From positions 248,001 to 312,000 of the forward strand of contig CAWHVG010000006.1 in NCBI GenBank assembly GCA_963832725.1: a stretch of DNA of 64,000 bases, written 5' to 3'. Made by a program: the position numbers and the translations under genes. Each line of letters opens with the position of its first letter. Positions within the stretch are counted from its first letter, which is position 1. Positions 16,148-26,195 of the stretch are shown here, piece after piece. The DNA is from JAEZBP01 sp963832725. GTDB lineage: Bacteria; Myxococcota_A; Polyangia; Polyangiales; Sandaracinaceae. The notes beneath the pieces were generated by a model. It did no database searches. It saw only the letters and a program-made list of their open reading frames with translations, and was not told the DNA's origin.

Positions 16148-17749
16148 TCAGAGCGTGCCGTAGCCGAAGCACCCGGCGTAGCTCGATACGTACAGGTGCC
16201 GCCCCTCCGCCGGGCTCTCACGCACATACCCGTAGGAGAGAATCACACGCCCGTGCTCGGCGCCCGGAGCCGCGGGGATCAGCAGCACGTCCAGCGACAG
16301 GTCGCGGATCGTTCCCGAGCCCGCCGTGAAGACGTCGATCGGCGAGATCGTCGCGGGCAGCCCGGTGTCGGTCTCGATGATGGCCAAGCGGAAATCGTCG
16401 TCCTCGGTCGCGCCCGGGTAGAGGATCAGCAGCGCGCTGGAGGAGATCCGCTGGACCGCCACCAGAGGCGCTGCGAGCGGCCCGCCGTAGGGAGGCGGCG
16501 GCGGCACCGGAGCGAAGCTCGTGCAGGTCGACACGGAGGAGCCGGAGCCCATGCTGCATTGCAGCGCGTAGGCCTGGAGATGATCGGCGTAGGGCGCCAA
16601 CGTGACGAGCTGTGTCGTGTCGCCGGCAGGGCCGCGCACGAGGATCGACGCCATCCGGCTCGGCGTCCCGCCCATCGGCGCCGACCCGGTCACGGCGATG
16701 ACCTGCTCGCCGCTGCCGAAGGTACCGGGCCAGAACTGCGGGACACCGTCCGTGCCGGGCGCGACCACCCCGCCGCCCGCCGAGCTCAACCAGCGCGGGC
16801 CCGGATCGACCATCATGGAGACGGGCCCCTGGAGCATCCCGCTCTCATCGAAGGCGAGCATGACGTTGGTCATGCCCACGGAACCGGCGACCGCGATCAC
16901 GCCGCCGCCCGCGTCGTCCTCGACGAACGCGGCTTGGCCGGTGGCGAAGAACCCGGTCTCTCCGATGCTCGACACAGAGACGGAGCGGTGCGTGTCGAGG
17001 TTGTAGGTCGTGGTGCCGGCCGGCACGGTCGCCCAGGCGAGCTCGAGCATCGAGTCGCCGGCGAGGAGGCCGACGCGGACGTCACCCGACGAGTCGCGGA
17101 CCGCATCCATCCGGACCGGGCCGGACGAGAGGGTGATCCCCAGCTGGTCCTCGAGCGGATCGGGGCTCACCGCCACCTCGGGATCCGGCGAGATGTCCAG
17201 CGCGGCGGCGTAGGGAGTGTGGCTCGAGTCGCCGGCGAGGAAGAACACCTGCGTGGCGTTGGGGCTCGTGACGAAGACGTGCACCGCGCCTGGCGGGTCG
17301 GATCCCGTCGGCACGGTGACCTCCTGGTCGGCGTAGGCGCCGAACTCGTCGGCAAGGCCGAAGAAGGGGACGGTGCTCCCGAGGCACGACTGATCGATGC
17401 CGTCTCCGCAGATCGGCGGCGCGCCCGGGTAGATGGTGTCGTCGGTGTCGTCGCAGTCGAGCGGATCGCTCGTGAGGTCCGCGCACCCCGGCGTGTCCCC
17501 GTAGTAGCCGTCGCCGTCCTCGTCGCATTGGACACAAGCGCCGCCGATGCACTCCTGGCCCTCGGTGTCGCAGGGGTCGCCCCCGCAGAGGGCGCCTCCG
17601 TCACCGCCGGCGCCGCCGTCGGCCGTAACCTGCGCATCCCAATCCCCCGCGTCGCCTCCGCCCCCGCGGTACTTGGAGCCGTCGAAGAGGAGCGAGCACC
17701 CCGACGCCGTCACGACGAGCAGCGCCACCCCGAGCATCGAGCGACTCAC
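16148..17749 (-). CDS. Lipoprotein with MopE-like Asp/Cys motif
   Basis: A 533-residue secreted lipoprotein. From a GTG at 17749 (GGAGG 7 nt upstream) the signal peptide MSRSMLGVALLVVTASGC ends in a lipobox Cys. A low-complexity GGDAG region and a Cys-rich segment follow (GGDPCDTEGQECIGGACVQC), then CDEDGDGYYGDTPGC...DCDDTDDTIYPGA...CGDGIDQSC, the putative metal-binding motif found in many myxobacterial surface proteins. The last 400 residues are beta-rich with repeated blades and probably form a propeller. Its start overlaps the stop of the TPR protein upstream (GTGA), so the two are translationally coupled. Function unknown. Confidence 0.75.
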   Translation of the reverse strand: MSRSMLGVALLVVTASGCSLLFDGSKYRGGGGDAGDWDAQVTADGGAGGDGGALCGGDPCDTEGQECIGGACVQCDEDGDGYYGDTPGCADLTSDPLDCDDTDDTIYPGAPPICGDGIDQSCLGSTVPFFGLADEFGAYADQEVTVPTGSDPPGAVHVFVTSPNATQVFFLAGDSSHTPYAAALDISPDPEVAVSPDPLEDQLGITLSSGPVRMDAVRDSSGDVRVGLLAGDSMLELAWATVPAGTTTYNLDTHRSVSVSSIGETGFFATGQAAFVEDDAGGGVIAVAGSVGMTNVMLAFDESGMLQGPVSMMVDPGPRWLSSAGGGVVAPGTDGVPQFWPGTFGSGEQVIAVTGSAPMGGTPSRMASILVRGPAGDTTQLVTLAPYADHLQAYALQCSMGSGSSVSTCTSFAPVPPPPPYGGPLAAPLVAVQRISSSALLILYPGATEDDDFRLAIIETDTGLPATISPIDVFTAGSGTIRDLSLDVLLIPAAPGAEHGRVILSYGYVRESPAEGRHLYVSSYAGCFGYGTL

Positions 17750-18540
17750 AGCGTGCCTCCCACGTTGATCCCCGCCAGGCCCGGACCGGCGAGAGGACTG
17801 AACCGAAGCGACGACTGCCCCGAGCCACCCGAGGTGTCGATGACGAAGAAGAGAACCGTCCCCGCGATGGCCCCCACGAGCGCGACGCCGAAGCTGATGT
17901 CGGTGACGAGCGCGTAGGTCGTGAGGGTGGATGTCTGGTCGACGGTGCAAGTCATCGCCTGGCCGCACGAGCTCGACGCCAGCGACGAATTCTCCGCGAT
18001 CGTCAGCGGCCCGAAGATCGCCGCGCCAATCAGACCGAGCCCGGCCACCGAGTAGCCGACGATGGCCGGCACGTTGAGCGCGTCGCCCGACGGCGGCGGC
18101 GGCGGCGGCTCGACCGGTACCGGCTCCGTGCTCGAGGAAAGCTCCGGCTCCTCGGGCTCCGCCTCGCCCGCTTCACGGCGGCGGATGCGCTCGCGCAAGT
18201 TCTCGAGCCGCTGCTGCAACGACGCGCGGTTCGGAGCGTCTTCGACCTCCGACAGGTACGTCTCGAGCGAAGCGGCCGCCTCGTCCAGATCTCCGATGGC
18301 CTGCTGGCAGAGGTAGATGTTGAAATAGAGCGCCGCGCGATGGCTCAGCTCGTACGCGCTCTGGAACTCGCGCAGCGCCGATTCGTACTCGCCAGAGTCG
18401 TAATAGACGGCTCCCGACTCGAAGTGAATTCGAGCCCGCTCGTCCGGCGGTTCGCTCGACGGTTGGGCCATTACGGCCCCGGTGACGAGGCACGACGCGA
18501 CGAACGCACCGGCCCCGAGCCAGATGGAACGAGATGACAA
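17746..18540 (-). CDS. TPR protein with signal peptide and C-terminal membrane helices
   Basis: A 264-residue protein. From a TTG start at 18540 (GGAGG 6 nt upstream) a signal peptide ends AVMAQ. Two or three tetratricopeptide repeats follow: HFESGAVYYDSGEYESALREF, then ALYFNIYLCQQAIGDLDEA. Next come an acidic Pro/Glu linker and a Pro-rich stretch, then two hydrophobic segments near residues 150-175 and 205-235. This architecture (signal peptide, short TPR, linker, TM hairpin) recurs in myxobacteria, often next to a lipoprotein as here. Role unknown; a scaffold for envelope assemblies is inference. Confidence 0.7.
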   Translation of the reverse strand: MSSRSIWLGAGAFVASCLVTGAVMAQPSSEPPDERARIHFESGAVYYDSGEYESALREFQSAYELSHRAALYFNIYLCQQAIGDLDEAAASLETYLSEVEDAPNRASLQQRLENLRERIRRREAGEAEPEEPELSSSTEPVPVEPPPPPPSGDALNVPAIVGYSVAGLGLIGAAIFGPLTIAENSSLASSSCGQAMTCTVDQTSTLTTYALVTDISFGVALVGAIAGTVLFFVIDTSGGSGQSSLRFSPLAGPGLAGINVGGTL

Positions 18541-18637
18541 CCCCAGCCTCCGAGCGGCGAGTATATCGCCTTTGCTCGGCCGGGTGCGCGGCAAGCGCAC
18601 GTCCCGCGCGAACGGGACGCCCGAGGCCGAAAGTGGG

Positions 18638-18820
18638 TCAGTCCGGCTTGGCGGCGGGCACGGCGTCGAGCTGCTCGGCGAGCGCGGCGAAGTGGAGCAC
18701 ACGCTCTCGGAGCTGCTCGAGGAGGTCGGCGTCGAGGCCCTCGTCCAGCTCGGAGGTCTCGGCGTCGGAGGTCTCGGGGAGCTCGGCTCCCCAGTCGTCG
18801 CGTCGGATACGGTCGGTCAT
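18638..18820 (-). CDS. Small acidic hypothetical protein
   Basis: A 60-residue protein, strongly acidic (many Asp/Glu), mostly helical, ending in a coiled-coil-like stretch (LLEQLRERVLHFAALAEQLDAV). ATG 18820 has GGAGA 6 nt upstream, which supports it as a real gene. A longer frame upstream lacks such a site. Not recognised as any family. Confidence 0.5.
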   Translation of the reverse strand: MTDRIRRDDWGAELPETSDAETSELDEGLDADLLEQLRERVLHFAALAEQLDAVPAAKPD

Positions 18821-19010
18821 CGGCGTCTCCAGCTCACGCACGCGCTGAGCGGCGCGCCCCCCGGCGAACGGCGGAGTAGCGCGCTGTGGAAGAGCCGTCA
18901 GCCGCAAAAACGACCCTCGAGCCGAAAAAGCGACGCACATTCCGCGGTCGGAGGTCACGAACCAGAGACGTTTCGGCGATCGGAGCGCGATCGAAGGCGA
19001 TCGCCGCCCT

Positions 19011-19658
19011 TCACAGCGCCGCGCGCACGACGTCCACGAGGAGGACCGGCTGCACCACCATCCGCACCTCGAGCTGCTTCGGGAGCGCCGCCGCGTTGGG
19101 CACCGTGAGCTGGATCGTGAGGTCGGCGCGGACGTCGGCGGGGCTCTTCAACGCGGCGCGGAAGGCCATGACGGTGCTCTCGGGCAGCGCGCCTCGGGGC
19201 GGCGGCGAAGGCTGCGGGCCGAGCGTGGTCGTGTCGAAGAGAGCCTGGCCGTCGACGGCGATCGCCACCGCGCGCACGTCGGCCTCGGCGCCGCTTCCGT
19301 CCGTGAGGTCGAGCTCGTTCAGCACCAGCTCGATCCCCACCAGCGCCGAGACGTCGAACGTCCCCAGCGACGCCAGCTGCGCCGCGATCGTGGCGCGATC
19401 GACGATCACGGCCGAGGTCAGCCGCACCGTCACCAGACAAGCATCGCCGCTCGGAGAGAGCTCCACGGTGGCGGACCGGGCTTCGGGGACCTCGATCGGC
19501 AACGTCAGCGGCACGCACGCGGGCAACGTGGCCGAAGCGAGCGGGATCGACTCCCGAACCTCGATCGGCTTCACGCGACCCGCGCCCACGCGAGCGGTCA
19601 CCAGATCGGTGCAGCCCGGCAGGGCGAGCAACACCAGCACGAGCCCGAGGCGCCGCAT
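19011..19658 (-). CDS. Hypothetical lipoprotein
   Basis: A 215-residue protein with a clear lipoprotein signal, MRRLGLVLVLLALPGC. The mature part is beta-rich with regular hydrophobic/polar alternation and no recognised domain. Two isolated Cys residues (near 48 and 74) might form a disulfide. It stands alone between a small acidic gene and a CFI-box protein on the same strand. Function unknown. Confidence 0.65.
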   Translation of the reverse strand: MRRLGLVLVLLALPGCTDLVTARVGAGRVKPIEVRESIPLASATLPACVPLTLPIEVPEARSATVELSPSGDACLVTVRLTSAVIVDRATIAAQLASLGTFDVSALVGIELVLNELDLTDGSGAEADVRAVAIAVDGQALFDTTTLGPQPSPPPRGALPESTVMAFRAALKSPADVRADLTIQLTVPNAAALPKQLEVRMVVQPVLLVDVVRAAL

Positions 19659-19787
19659 CGATGCGAGGCTCTTGCACCCGCCGTTCCGCGAACCGTTCCA
19701 TGCGAGCGGCGCGGGCTCGACACTGCCCCGCCGACACGAGCGCGTTCGTTCCGATGGGCGTCGAGCAGCGCCTCGAGCGCGCGACGC

Positions 19788-21558
19788 TCAGCCGTCGATC
19801 CAGCGGGCCAGCGCCACCGCCGGCGCCAGCAGCGTCCGGGTCGCGCTACGGAGGGTGTCGTGCTCGCGGATCACGTCGGCGATGTGAGGTCCGATGGCGT
19901 AGTAGGCGGACACGAACGCGCGGCCGACGGTGTTGGTCAGCAGATGCCGGTCGCGGAAGCGCCGGAGCGCGCCGATCTCGGCCGCCATCGGCGTGCCCCA
20001 CGCCGCCGTGGCGACGAAGCAGGGCGAGACGGTGGTGAACTGGATGGCCGGCGTCGTGTACTGCGTCACCGCCATCGGCCCCGGCACGTTGCAGATGTCC
20101 ACCGCCCGCACGGCGATGTAGTAGGTCGTCTCCTGCGACAACCCGCCGAAGTCCACGTCGACGTCGCCGCCCTGCGCTGGGTTGGGGACGATCAACGCTT
20201 GGCTATCCAGGGTCGCCGCCAGGGCTTGCTGCGCGCGCTGGAACGACTGCTCGTCGACGATCGGTTGATCACCGACCCGCACGTCGTAGCGCGCGATGCC
20301 CGAGTCGTCCGTGGCCGCGGTGAAGCTCATGTGCGCGAACAAGTGGGCCTTCAGGCGGTCGTGGTACTCCGTGATGGTCAGCCCGTCGACCGCGCTCGGC
20401 GGTTGGTTGCTCGAGCACACCTCGGAGCCGATCACGCTGAGCGAGATGCGCTGGCCGCCCGGACTCTGCATCAGTCGGTCGGCGCCGCTGCCCGGCGACC
20501 CGCTCGGATCGTCGGTGATGGTCGAGTCCATCGCGTTCAGCACGCCGCCGTCACGGCCGTCGAGCGACCCGTAGCCGAAGGGATCCGTCACCGCGGTCGA
20601 GGTCGCCGCGTGCGTGAGCGAGAAGGGGACGCGATAGACGACCGAAGGCTGGCCCCGGTACGGGTAGCCATAGGTCATCGCCCACGAGTCCCACTCCCCC
20701 GTCGGGTCGTGCGGCGTCGGGTACTGGTCGGGTCCCCACGCCGAGTTGTAGTCGCCCTCGGCGTTCACCTCGACGAAGACGACGTAGTCGCCGTCCTCCC
20801 AGTCGTTCGGCGCCGTGAACATCAGCGACAAGGGCATCTCGCCCTGCGGCGTCGCCATCGAGATCGCGTCAATCTCGGGCATCACGCTGCGCACGTCGTC
20901 GGCGTAGTGGGCCACGTCGGCGTTGTCGAGGCAGCTGGTGCCGGTGTTGCAGTAGGTGACGTCGCGGCGCGGCGGGTAGAGCGAGTCCAACGTGAGCGGC
21001 ATCATCATGCCGTTGTTCGGCGACGTCTCCATCGGCTCCGCATAGCCGGCCGACACGTCCGCGTCCGCCATGTAGCGGCCCTTGTCACTGTTGAAGATGC
21101 TCGGGCAGGTCACCGCGTCGAGCGCGTCGCGGCCGCTCACCGACTGGTTGAACGAGAGGCAGAAGTAGGGGTCCCGCGAGAAGTCGGGCGCGCTGCGCGA
21201 CGCCCAGCCCTCCGAAGAGCGGTTCTGGAAGATGACGCGGTGGAAAGGCTGCGCTCCGTCGGCGGCGGCGCGGCGGTGCGCCCACACCGGCAGCACGCCC
21301 TCGCGCCGGCCGTAGGGCCAGAGGAAGCCGCTGTTCATCTGCAGCGCACCCGGCCGGTTGCCGATGCCGTGGAGCGCGACCGCGTTGGTCAGCGCGAGGG
21401 TACGGACGAAGGTGCCGTCCGCGCGCTCGATCCGAGATCGCCATCTGGACCCGGCTGGTCGGGGTCATGTCGAGCGCGATGACGCGCGCGTCCTGCGCGC
21501 GAGCCGGCAGCGAGAGCAAAGAAAGAGCTAGGAAAGCGACAGGCGCAGATCGCCGCAT
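19788..21558 (-). CDS. Secreted protein with CFI-box C-terminal domain (frame break near 21430)
   Basis: About 590 residues across one frame break. The N-terminus MRRSAPVAFLALSLLSLPARAQ is a signal peptide. The frame leaves the coding register after VQMAIS and resumes as IERADGTFVRTLALTN, followed by GIGNRPG and FLWPYGRREGVLPVW. A Cys-containing extracellular region follows, then a fibronectin-like segment ending TYYIAVRAVD. The last 75 residues start CFVATAAWGTPMAAEI and match the CFI-box C-terminal domain (CFIATAAYGS) found at the end of many exported proteins. Function unknown; cell-surface location is likely. Confidence 0.65.
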
Positions 21559-21703
21559 GATTCGACAAGGCTAGGATGAGCGCTCCGGAGGGACAAGGCG
21601 GGGACCGTCCGAACGCGCGTTCTCTCACCGTGTTCGAGCCGCGAGATCGAGGCGGGCTCCGGCGGCGCGACGCGAGCCGAAGCCAGCGACGTCCCGAGCC
21701 CGC

Positions 21704-22714
21704 TCACTCCGGCTCGCCGCTGAGCAGGATCACCTCACCGGTGTCCCAGCTCGTCGCGTAGAGGCGGATCGGGGAGGACTCCGGGTGCATCGCCAGCCCG
21801 ACGATGCGGCTCGCGCCGGGCACCTCGATGCGGCGATGGGTCCGGCCGACGGTGTCGATCAGGGTGACGTCGCTCGAGCCGAAGTTCGCGACGCCGAGCC
21901 AGCGACCGTCGCGGGTCAGGCCGATGCTGCGCGGGTTGCGGCCGGTGGTGGCGATGCCGAAGGGCCGCCGCCCGTCCTCGAGGCGGTAGAAGCCGATGTG
22001 CCCGAGCGAGCAGGTCACGTAGTAGGTGCCGGGCTCCGGGGCCGACTGGACGTCCCGCGGCAAAGGGCAGGTCTCAATCGCGCGAGCCTCCGCGTCGCTC
22101 GCGCCGGGGAAGACGTGGATGGTCTCGCTGCGAAACGCGGCCGCGAGGAGCGTTCCGCCGGCCAGCACGCCGAGGCCCCGCGGGCGCTGCCCGGTGTGTA
22201 GCCGCCGCACCTCACGGAGCGAAGCGGCGTCGACCACCGAGACGGAGCGACCGAAGTAGTTGGCGACGTAAATCGACGTCCCGTCGGTCGAGACGGTGAC
22301 GGTCTTCGGGGCGCTTCCGACCCGCACCTCGGCCCGGACCTCGAGCGAGGGGACGTCGATGACCTCCAGCACGTCACGGCGGAAATTCGAGACGTAGAGG
22401 GTTCGTCCGTCCGGCGCGAACGCGCTCTCCACCGCGTTGCCGGGGAACTCGACCTTGCCGAGTCGGTCCAGGGTGAGCGCGTCGTAGAGGTAGACGTTGT
22501 CGTGGCCGGTCTGGCCGAAGTTGCAGACCACCAGGCGCGTTCCGTCCGGGCTGACGCGGGCGCTCTTGGGCAGCACGCCGGTGTGCGCGCGCGCCGTCTG
22601 CTGGAGGAACGGGCCGCCCCGGGCCGTCTCGAAGATGCGCTGTCGTTGAGCGCCGACCGGAAGGCTCAGGACCAGCGGGAGGACCGCCAACAGCCACACC
22701 CAGCGCGTTCGCAC
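21704..22714 (-). CDS. YncE-like seven-bladed beta-propeller, exported
   Basis: A 336-residue protein starting at a GTG (22714) with a signal peptide ending PVGAQ. Repeated blades of the form SPDGTRLVV...YDALTLDRL, APDGRTLYVSNF..VIDVPSLE and STDGTSIYVANYFGRSVSVVDAAS are the YVTN/YncE type. Such proteins are periplasmic or surface binding modules. No enzyme residues are evident. It is divergent from the diguanylate cyclase gene, with about 130 bases between. Confidence 0.75.
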   Translation of the reverse strand: MRTRWVWLLAVLPLVLSLPVGAQRQRIFETARGGPFLQQTARAHTGVLPKSARVSPDGTRLVVCNFGQTGHDNVYLYDALTLDRLGKVEFPGNAVESAFAPDGRTLYVSNFRRDVLEVIDVPSLEVRAEVRVGSAPKTVTVSTDGTSIYVANYFGRSVSVVDAASLREVRRLHTGQRPRGLGVLAGGTLLAAAFRSETIHVFPGASDAEARAIETCPLPRDVQSAPEPGTYYVTCSLGHIGFYRLEDGRRPFGIATTGRNPRSIGLTRDGRWLGVANFGSSDVTLIDTVGRTHRRIEVPGASRIVGLAMHPESSPIRLYATSWDTGEVILLSGEPE

Positions 22715-22843
22715 CGCAGAACGGTCCCAGCAGGCTCACCGATTGGCAAGAAAGGAACGCCCGGCCCGGATGGCGGCTTCGTGACATCGGGGGGTTCGGG
22801 ACCGGGCGCGGACCGACACGGCTGCTATCCTCGCGCCACGCCG

Positions 22844-23827
22844 ATGGAGAAGCGTCGTGAACCGCTGGAAGTGCTGCTCGCGCTCACCCGTCTGCTCGCC
22901 GACGAGCGGACGTTGGACGACGCGTTGCGCGCCACGACCGACGCGGCGCTCGAGGTCCTGCCCTGCAATCACGCCTCGCTCCGACTCTTCGACGACAGCC
23001 GGCACGAGCTCTTGAGCACGGCCCGCTCGGGGACCGCCTCGGAGGCGCCGCCCGCGCAGTTCCGGGCCGGCGAGGGCGTGCTCGGGTTCGTGGCCGACAC
23101 CGGCAAGGCCGCGCTGGTGGAGGACACGGCCGACGACGCTCGCTTCGCCGCCCGGCTGACCGGCTTCTCCGTCCGCTCGCTGGTGGCGGTGCCTCTCGTG
23201 GCGAGCGGGCACGTGGTCGGCGTCCTGAGCGCCTCGTCGCCCTCCCCCCGCCGCTTCTCGGAGCGCCACCGCGAGCTGGCCCAGCTCCTCGCCAACTGCA
23301 CGGTACCGGCCATCGAGACGGCGCGGCTGGCCCACCTCTCGGTCACCGACGACCTGACCCACGCCTACAACTACCGCGTGCTCTCGCCGCGGCTGCGCGA
23401 GGAGATCGGACGCGCCGCGCGCTACGGCGACCCGTTGACCGTGCTGATGATGGACCTCGACCACTTCAAGCTCGTCAACGACCGCTACGGACACGCGGCG
23501 GGCGACGACGTCCTGCGCGCGTTCGCGGAGCGGGTACGGGCCGAGGTGCGGCAACCGGACGTACTAATCCGTCGCGGCGGCGAGGAGTTCCTTCTCCTGA
23601 TGCCGTCCACGACGGCCGGCGACGCCTTCGCGGTAGCGGAGCGAATCCGCCAGCGGGTGGCCGCCAAGCCAATCGACACCGAGGCCGGACCGGTCGAGCT
23701 GACCGTCTCCATCGGCGTGGCGACCTGGATGGAGTCCGAGAGCGCCGCGCAGCTCGAGGCCCGCGCCGACGCCGCGCTCTACCGCGCCAAGGGCGGCGGG
23801 CGAGACCGCGTCGAGCACTCGATCTGA
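22844..23827 (+). CDS. GAF-GGDEF diguanylate cyclase
   Basis: A 327-residue cytoplasmic protein. Residues about 15-165 are a GAF sensor domain (AGEGVLGFVADTGKAALVEDT and SLVAVPLVASGHVVGVLS are its hallmark strands). Residues about 170-325 are a GGDEF domain with an intact active site, RRGGEEF near 245, plus DLDHFKLVNDRYGH, so synthesis of cyclic di-GMP from two GTP is expected. The inhibitory RxxD site is not obvious. The start has a possible -10 element TATCCT 12 bases upstream and no Shine-Dalgarno site. Together with the GGDEF-EAL protein at 11.7-13.6 kb it gives this window both a maker and a probable breaker of cyclic di-GMP. Confidence 0.9.
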   Translation: MEKRREPLEVLLALTRLLADERTLDDALRATTDAALEVLPCNHASLRLFDDSRHELLSTARSGTASEAPPAQFRAGEGVLGFVADTGKAALVEDTADDARFAARLTGFSVRSLVAVPLVASGHVVGVLSASSPSPRRFSERHRELAQLLANCTVPAIETARLAHLSVTDDLTHAYNYRVLSPRLREEIGRAARYGDPLTVLMMDLDHFKLVNDRYGHAAGDDVLRAFAERVRAEVRQPDVLIRRGGEEFLLLMPSTTAGDAFAVAERIRQRVAAKPIDTEAGPVELTVSIGVATWMESESAAQLEARADAALYRAKGGGRDRVEHSI

Positions 23828-23942
23828 CCCGCGGATCGACACATTCTGCGGTGAGCGGCCACGAAGGAACGCGCGCTCATCGTCCCGCCATCGCCGAGCG
23901 CGAGGGTTGAGCGGGACGCCTCGATGCTGAATCCTGAGCGGG

Positions 23943-25862
23943 ATGAGGACGCTCGCCGCTTTCGCGCTCGCGCTCGGTGTCGCCGCGCTCGGTGTCGCCG
24001 TGCTCGGTGTCGCGGCGCCCGCCGCGGCGCAGCCGAGCTGGTGGTACGACGCGAGCGACTTCGTGGCGACGCTGCGGCCCGACGACCGGCGCGCCATCGC
24101 CGGCGAGGTCGGTGACCCGAGCGCGCTGCCGCTCTACGAGCTGACGGTCGATCTGGCGGACGACCTCGCCTCGTTCGAGGTGGAGGAGACGGTCTGGGTG
24201 ACCAACCCGGCCGGCAGACCGCTGAGCGATGTGGTGCTGCGCGTCTTCGCCAACGCGGTCGGCGACGACCCGCTGGTGCAGTACGTGGACGGAAGCTGCC
24301 TCGACGGCATCGAATGCCGCATCGAGCCTCTGTCGCCGAGCGCGCTCTCGGTGCGGCCGGCGACCGCGATCCCGATCGGCGGGCATCTGCGGATCCGAAT
24401 GCGTCTTCGCGGACGGATGCGGGAGATCGGCGCCGAGCGCGCGTCGATGATGGGCCAGAGCATGGAGGCGCTCGGCGCGCTGATGGGCGGGCACGGCGGC
24501 GGCGATTACGGGCTCTTGGCGACCAGCGAGCAGCTCGCCTCGATGTCCTACTTCTTCCCGATGCTGGCCCGCATGCGCGGCGGGCGCTGGGAGCAGGGCG
24601 ACGCGAGTACCATCGGCGATCTCGGAAACGATCAGCTGGCTCACGTGCGCGCTCGCATCCGCACCGCCGACGGAGTCCACGTGGCGGCCAGCGGCATGGA
24701 GGGGCCGGCGCGCGTGGTCGGCGACCGCAGCGAGCTCGTGGTGACGGCAGGCTTCATCCGCGACTTCGCGCTGGTGGCCAGCCCGCGCCTGAGACACGCG
24801 GAGCGGAGGGTCGACGGCGTCACGGTGCGCTCGTTCTTCCTCGACTCGGACGCCGCCGCGGGTGCGCAGGTCCTCGACGCCGCGGCGCACGCGCTCGCCG
24901 TGTTCACGCGCCGCTTCGGACCCTATCCCTACCCCCAGCTCGACGTGGCCGAGGCGCCGCTCGTCGGCGGCGCGGGCGGCGTGGAGTTCAGCGGGTTCGC
25001 GACGGTGGCGACGATGTTCTACCGGCCGATGCAGGCGGGCGGCGGCATGCTGGGCGCGCTCATGGGCGGCGGCGGCGGCGACATGGAGGCGCGCCGGGAG
25101 AGCTCGCTGGAGTTCGTCACCGCCCACGAGGTCGCGCACCAGTGGTGGCACGGCATCGTCGGCAGCGACTCGAGGCGCCACCCCTTCCAGGACGAGTGCC
25201 TCGCGCAATACAGCGCCATGCTCTACGTCGCCGACCGCTACGGCGCCGAACGCGCGCGACACGACGCGGATCAGCAGGTGGCGGCCGGCTACCACATGAT
25301 GCGGATGATGGGCCGCGAGGACGCGGCGGTGGATCGGCCGGCCAGCGCCTTCGCCGACACGCTGACCTACGGCGGCGTGGTCTACGGCAAGGGCCCCTAC
25401 GTGTACCCGGCGCTCCGAGCGACGCTCGGCGATCGCGCGTTCTTCGCCGCGCTCCGAGACTACGTGCAGAGCAACCGCTTCCGGACGGCGGCGCCGAGGG
25501 CGCTCTTCGATCGAATGGCGCGTGGACGGCACGCCGCGGCCGTGCGCGCGATCGAGCACCGCTGGCTGGAAGAGACGCACGGCGACGACGACCTCGGCCA
25601 GCCGGATCTCGCGCAGATGACGGGCGGCGCCGGCGGCGGAGCCGGCAACGCGGACGCCATGCGGCAGCTCCAGGGGATGCTCGGCGGCCAAGGCGGCGAC
25701 AACGAAGCCGCCATGCGGATGCTCCAAGGGCTGCTCGGCGGACAGGGCGGCGGCGACGAAGAGAGCATGCGGCAACTGCAGGAGATGCTCGGCGGCCAGG
25801 GCGGCGACGGCGGCGAGGTCCTGCGCGGGCTCATGCAGATGCTCGACGAGAGCGGCCCCTGA
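23943..25862 (+). CDS. M1-type (gluzincin) metallopeptidase with Met/Gln-rich C-terminal repeats
   Basis: A 639-residue exported protein with a signal peptide ending APAAAQ. The catalytic domain contains HEVAHQWWH near residue 395 and a Glu in FQDECLAQY near 417, the HExxH(x18)E zinc site of M1 aminopeptidases. The aminopeptidase exopeptidase motif GxMEN is replaced by VEFSGF, so cleavage specificity may differ. Residues about 175-190 and 355-370 contain Met/Gly inserts (GALMGGHGGG). The last 80 residues are four imperfect units of the form MRQLQGMLGGQGG. No partner gene is evident; the next features are DNA repeats. Confidence 0.8.
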   Translation: MRTLAAFALALGVAALGVAVLGVAAPAAAQPSWWYDASDFVATLRPDDRRAIAGEVGDPSALPLYELTVDLADDLASFEVEETVWVTNPAGRPLSDVVLRVFANAVGDDPLVQYVDGSCLDGIECRIEPLSPSALSVRPATAIPIGGHLRIRMRLRGRMREIGAERASMMGQSMEALGALMGGHGGGDYGLLATSEQLASMSYFFPMLARMRGGRWEQGDASTIGDLGNDQLAHVRARIRTADGVHVAASGMEGPARVVGDRSELVVTAGFIRDFALVASPRLRHAERRVDGVTVRSFFLDSDAAAGAQVLDAAAHALAVFTRRFGPYPYPQLDVAEAPLVGGAGGVEFSGFATVATMFYRPMQAGGGMLGALMGGGGGDMEARRESSLEFVTAHEVAHQWWHGIVGSDSRRHPFQDECLAQYSAMLYVADRYGAERARHDADQQVAAGYHMMRMMGREDAAVDRPASAFADTLTYGGVVYGKGPYVYPALRATLGDRAFFAALRDYVQSNRFRTAAPRALFDRMARGRHAAAVRAIEHRWLEETHGDDDLGQPDLAQMTGGAGGGAGNADAMRQLQGMLGGQGGDNEAAMRMLQGLLGGQGGGDEESMRQLQEMLGGQGGDGGEVLRGLMQMLDESGP

Positions 25863-25941
25863 TCGCGCTGACCTGATCGCGCTGGCCTGATCGCGCTGGC
25901 CTGATCGCGCTGGCCTGATCGCGCTGACCTGATCGCGCTGC
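25858..25941. repeat. 14-bp tandem repeat overlapping a stop codon
   Basis: Six copies of CCTGATCGCGCTGG (the last base varies, G or A) start at 25858, and the first copy contains the TGA of the M1 peptidase gene. The unit length is not a multiple of three and every copy contains a TGA, so read-through from a lost stop would hit the next stop at once. Confidence 0.9.
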
Positions 25942-26195
25942 AGGGCCGTCCGAGAATCCTCGGACGCCTCTGCAGGCCCCGCACGGCCGAATTTCGAGCC
26001 TCGGACGCCTCTTCGGAGCCGCAGGGCCGTCCCGGCGGTCTCGAACCCCGATGCGAGCCCCGCGGGACGCTTTCGCGAGCCTCGAATCGCGCCGCGGGTC
26101 GCACCGATGCGTATTGCGATTGGCGGACACCGATACGGCCGCCGCACGCCCGTCCGAGATTCCTCGGGCGGCCTGGCGGGCGCTGCAGCGCCGTC
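25942..26195. other. Degenerate repeat-rich intergenic sequence
   Basis: It contains scattered copies of gccgtccgag(a/g)(a/t)tcctcgg(a/g)c and cgagcctcg, which look like decayed relatives of the flanking repeats. No gene is supported here. Confidence 0.5.
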
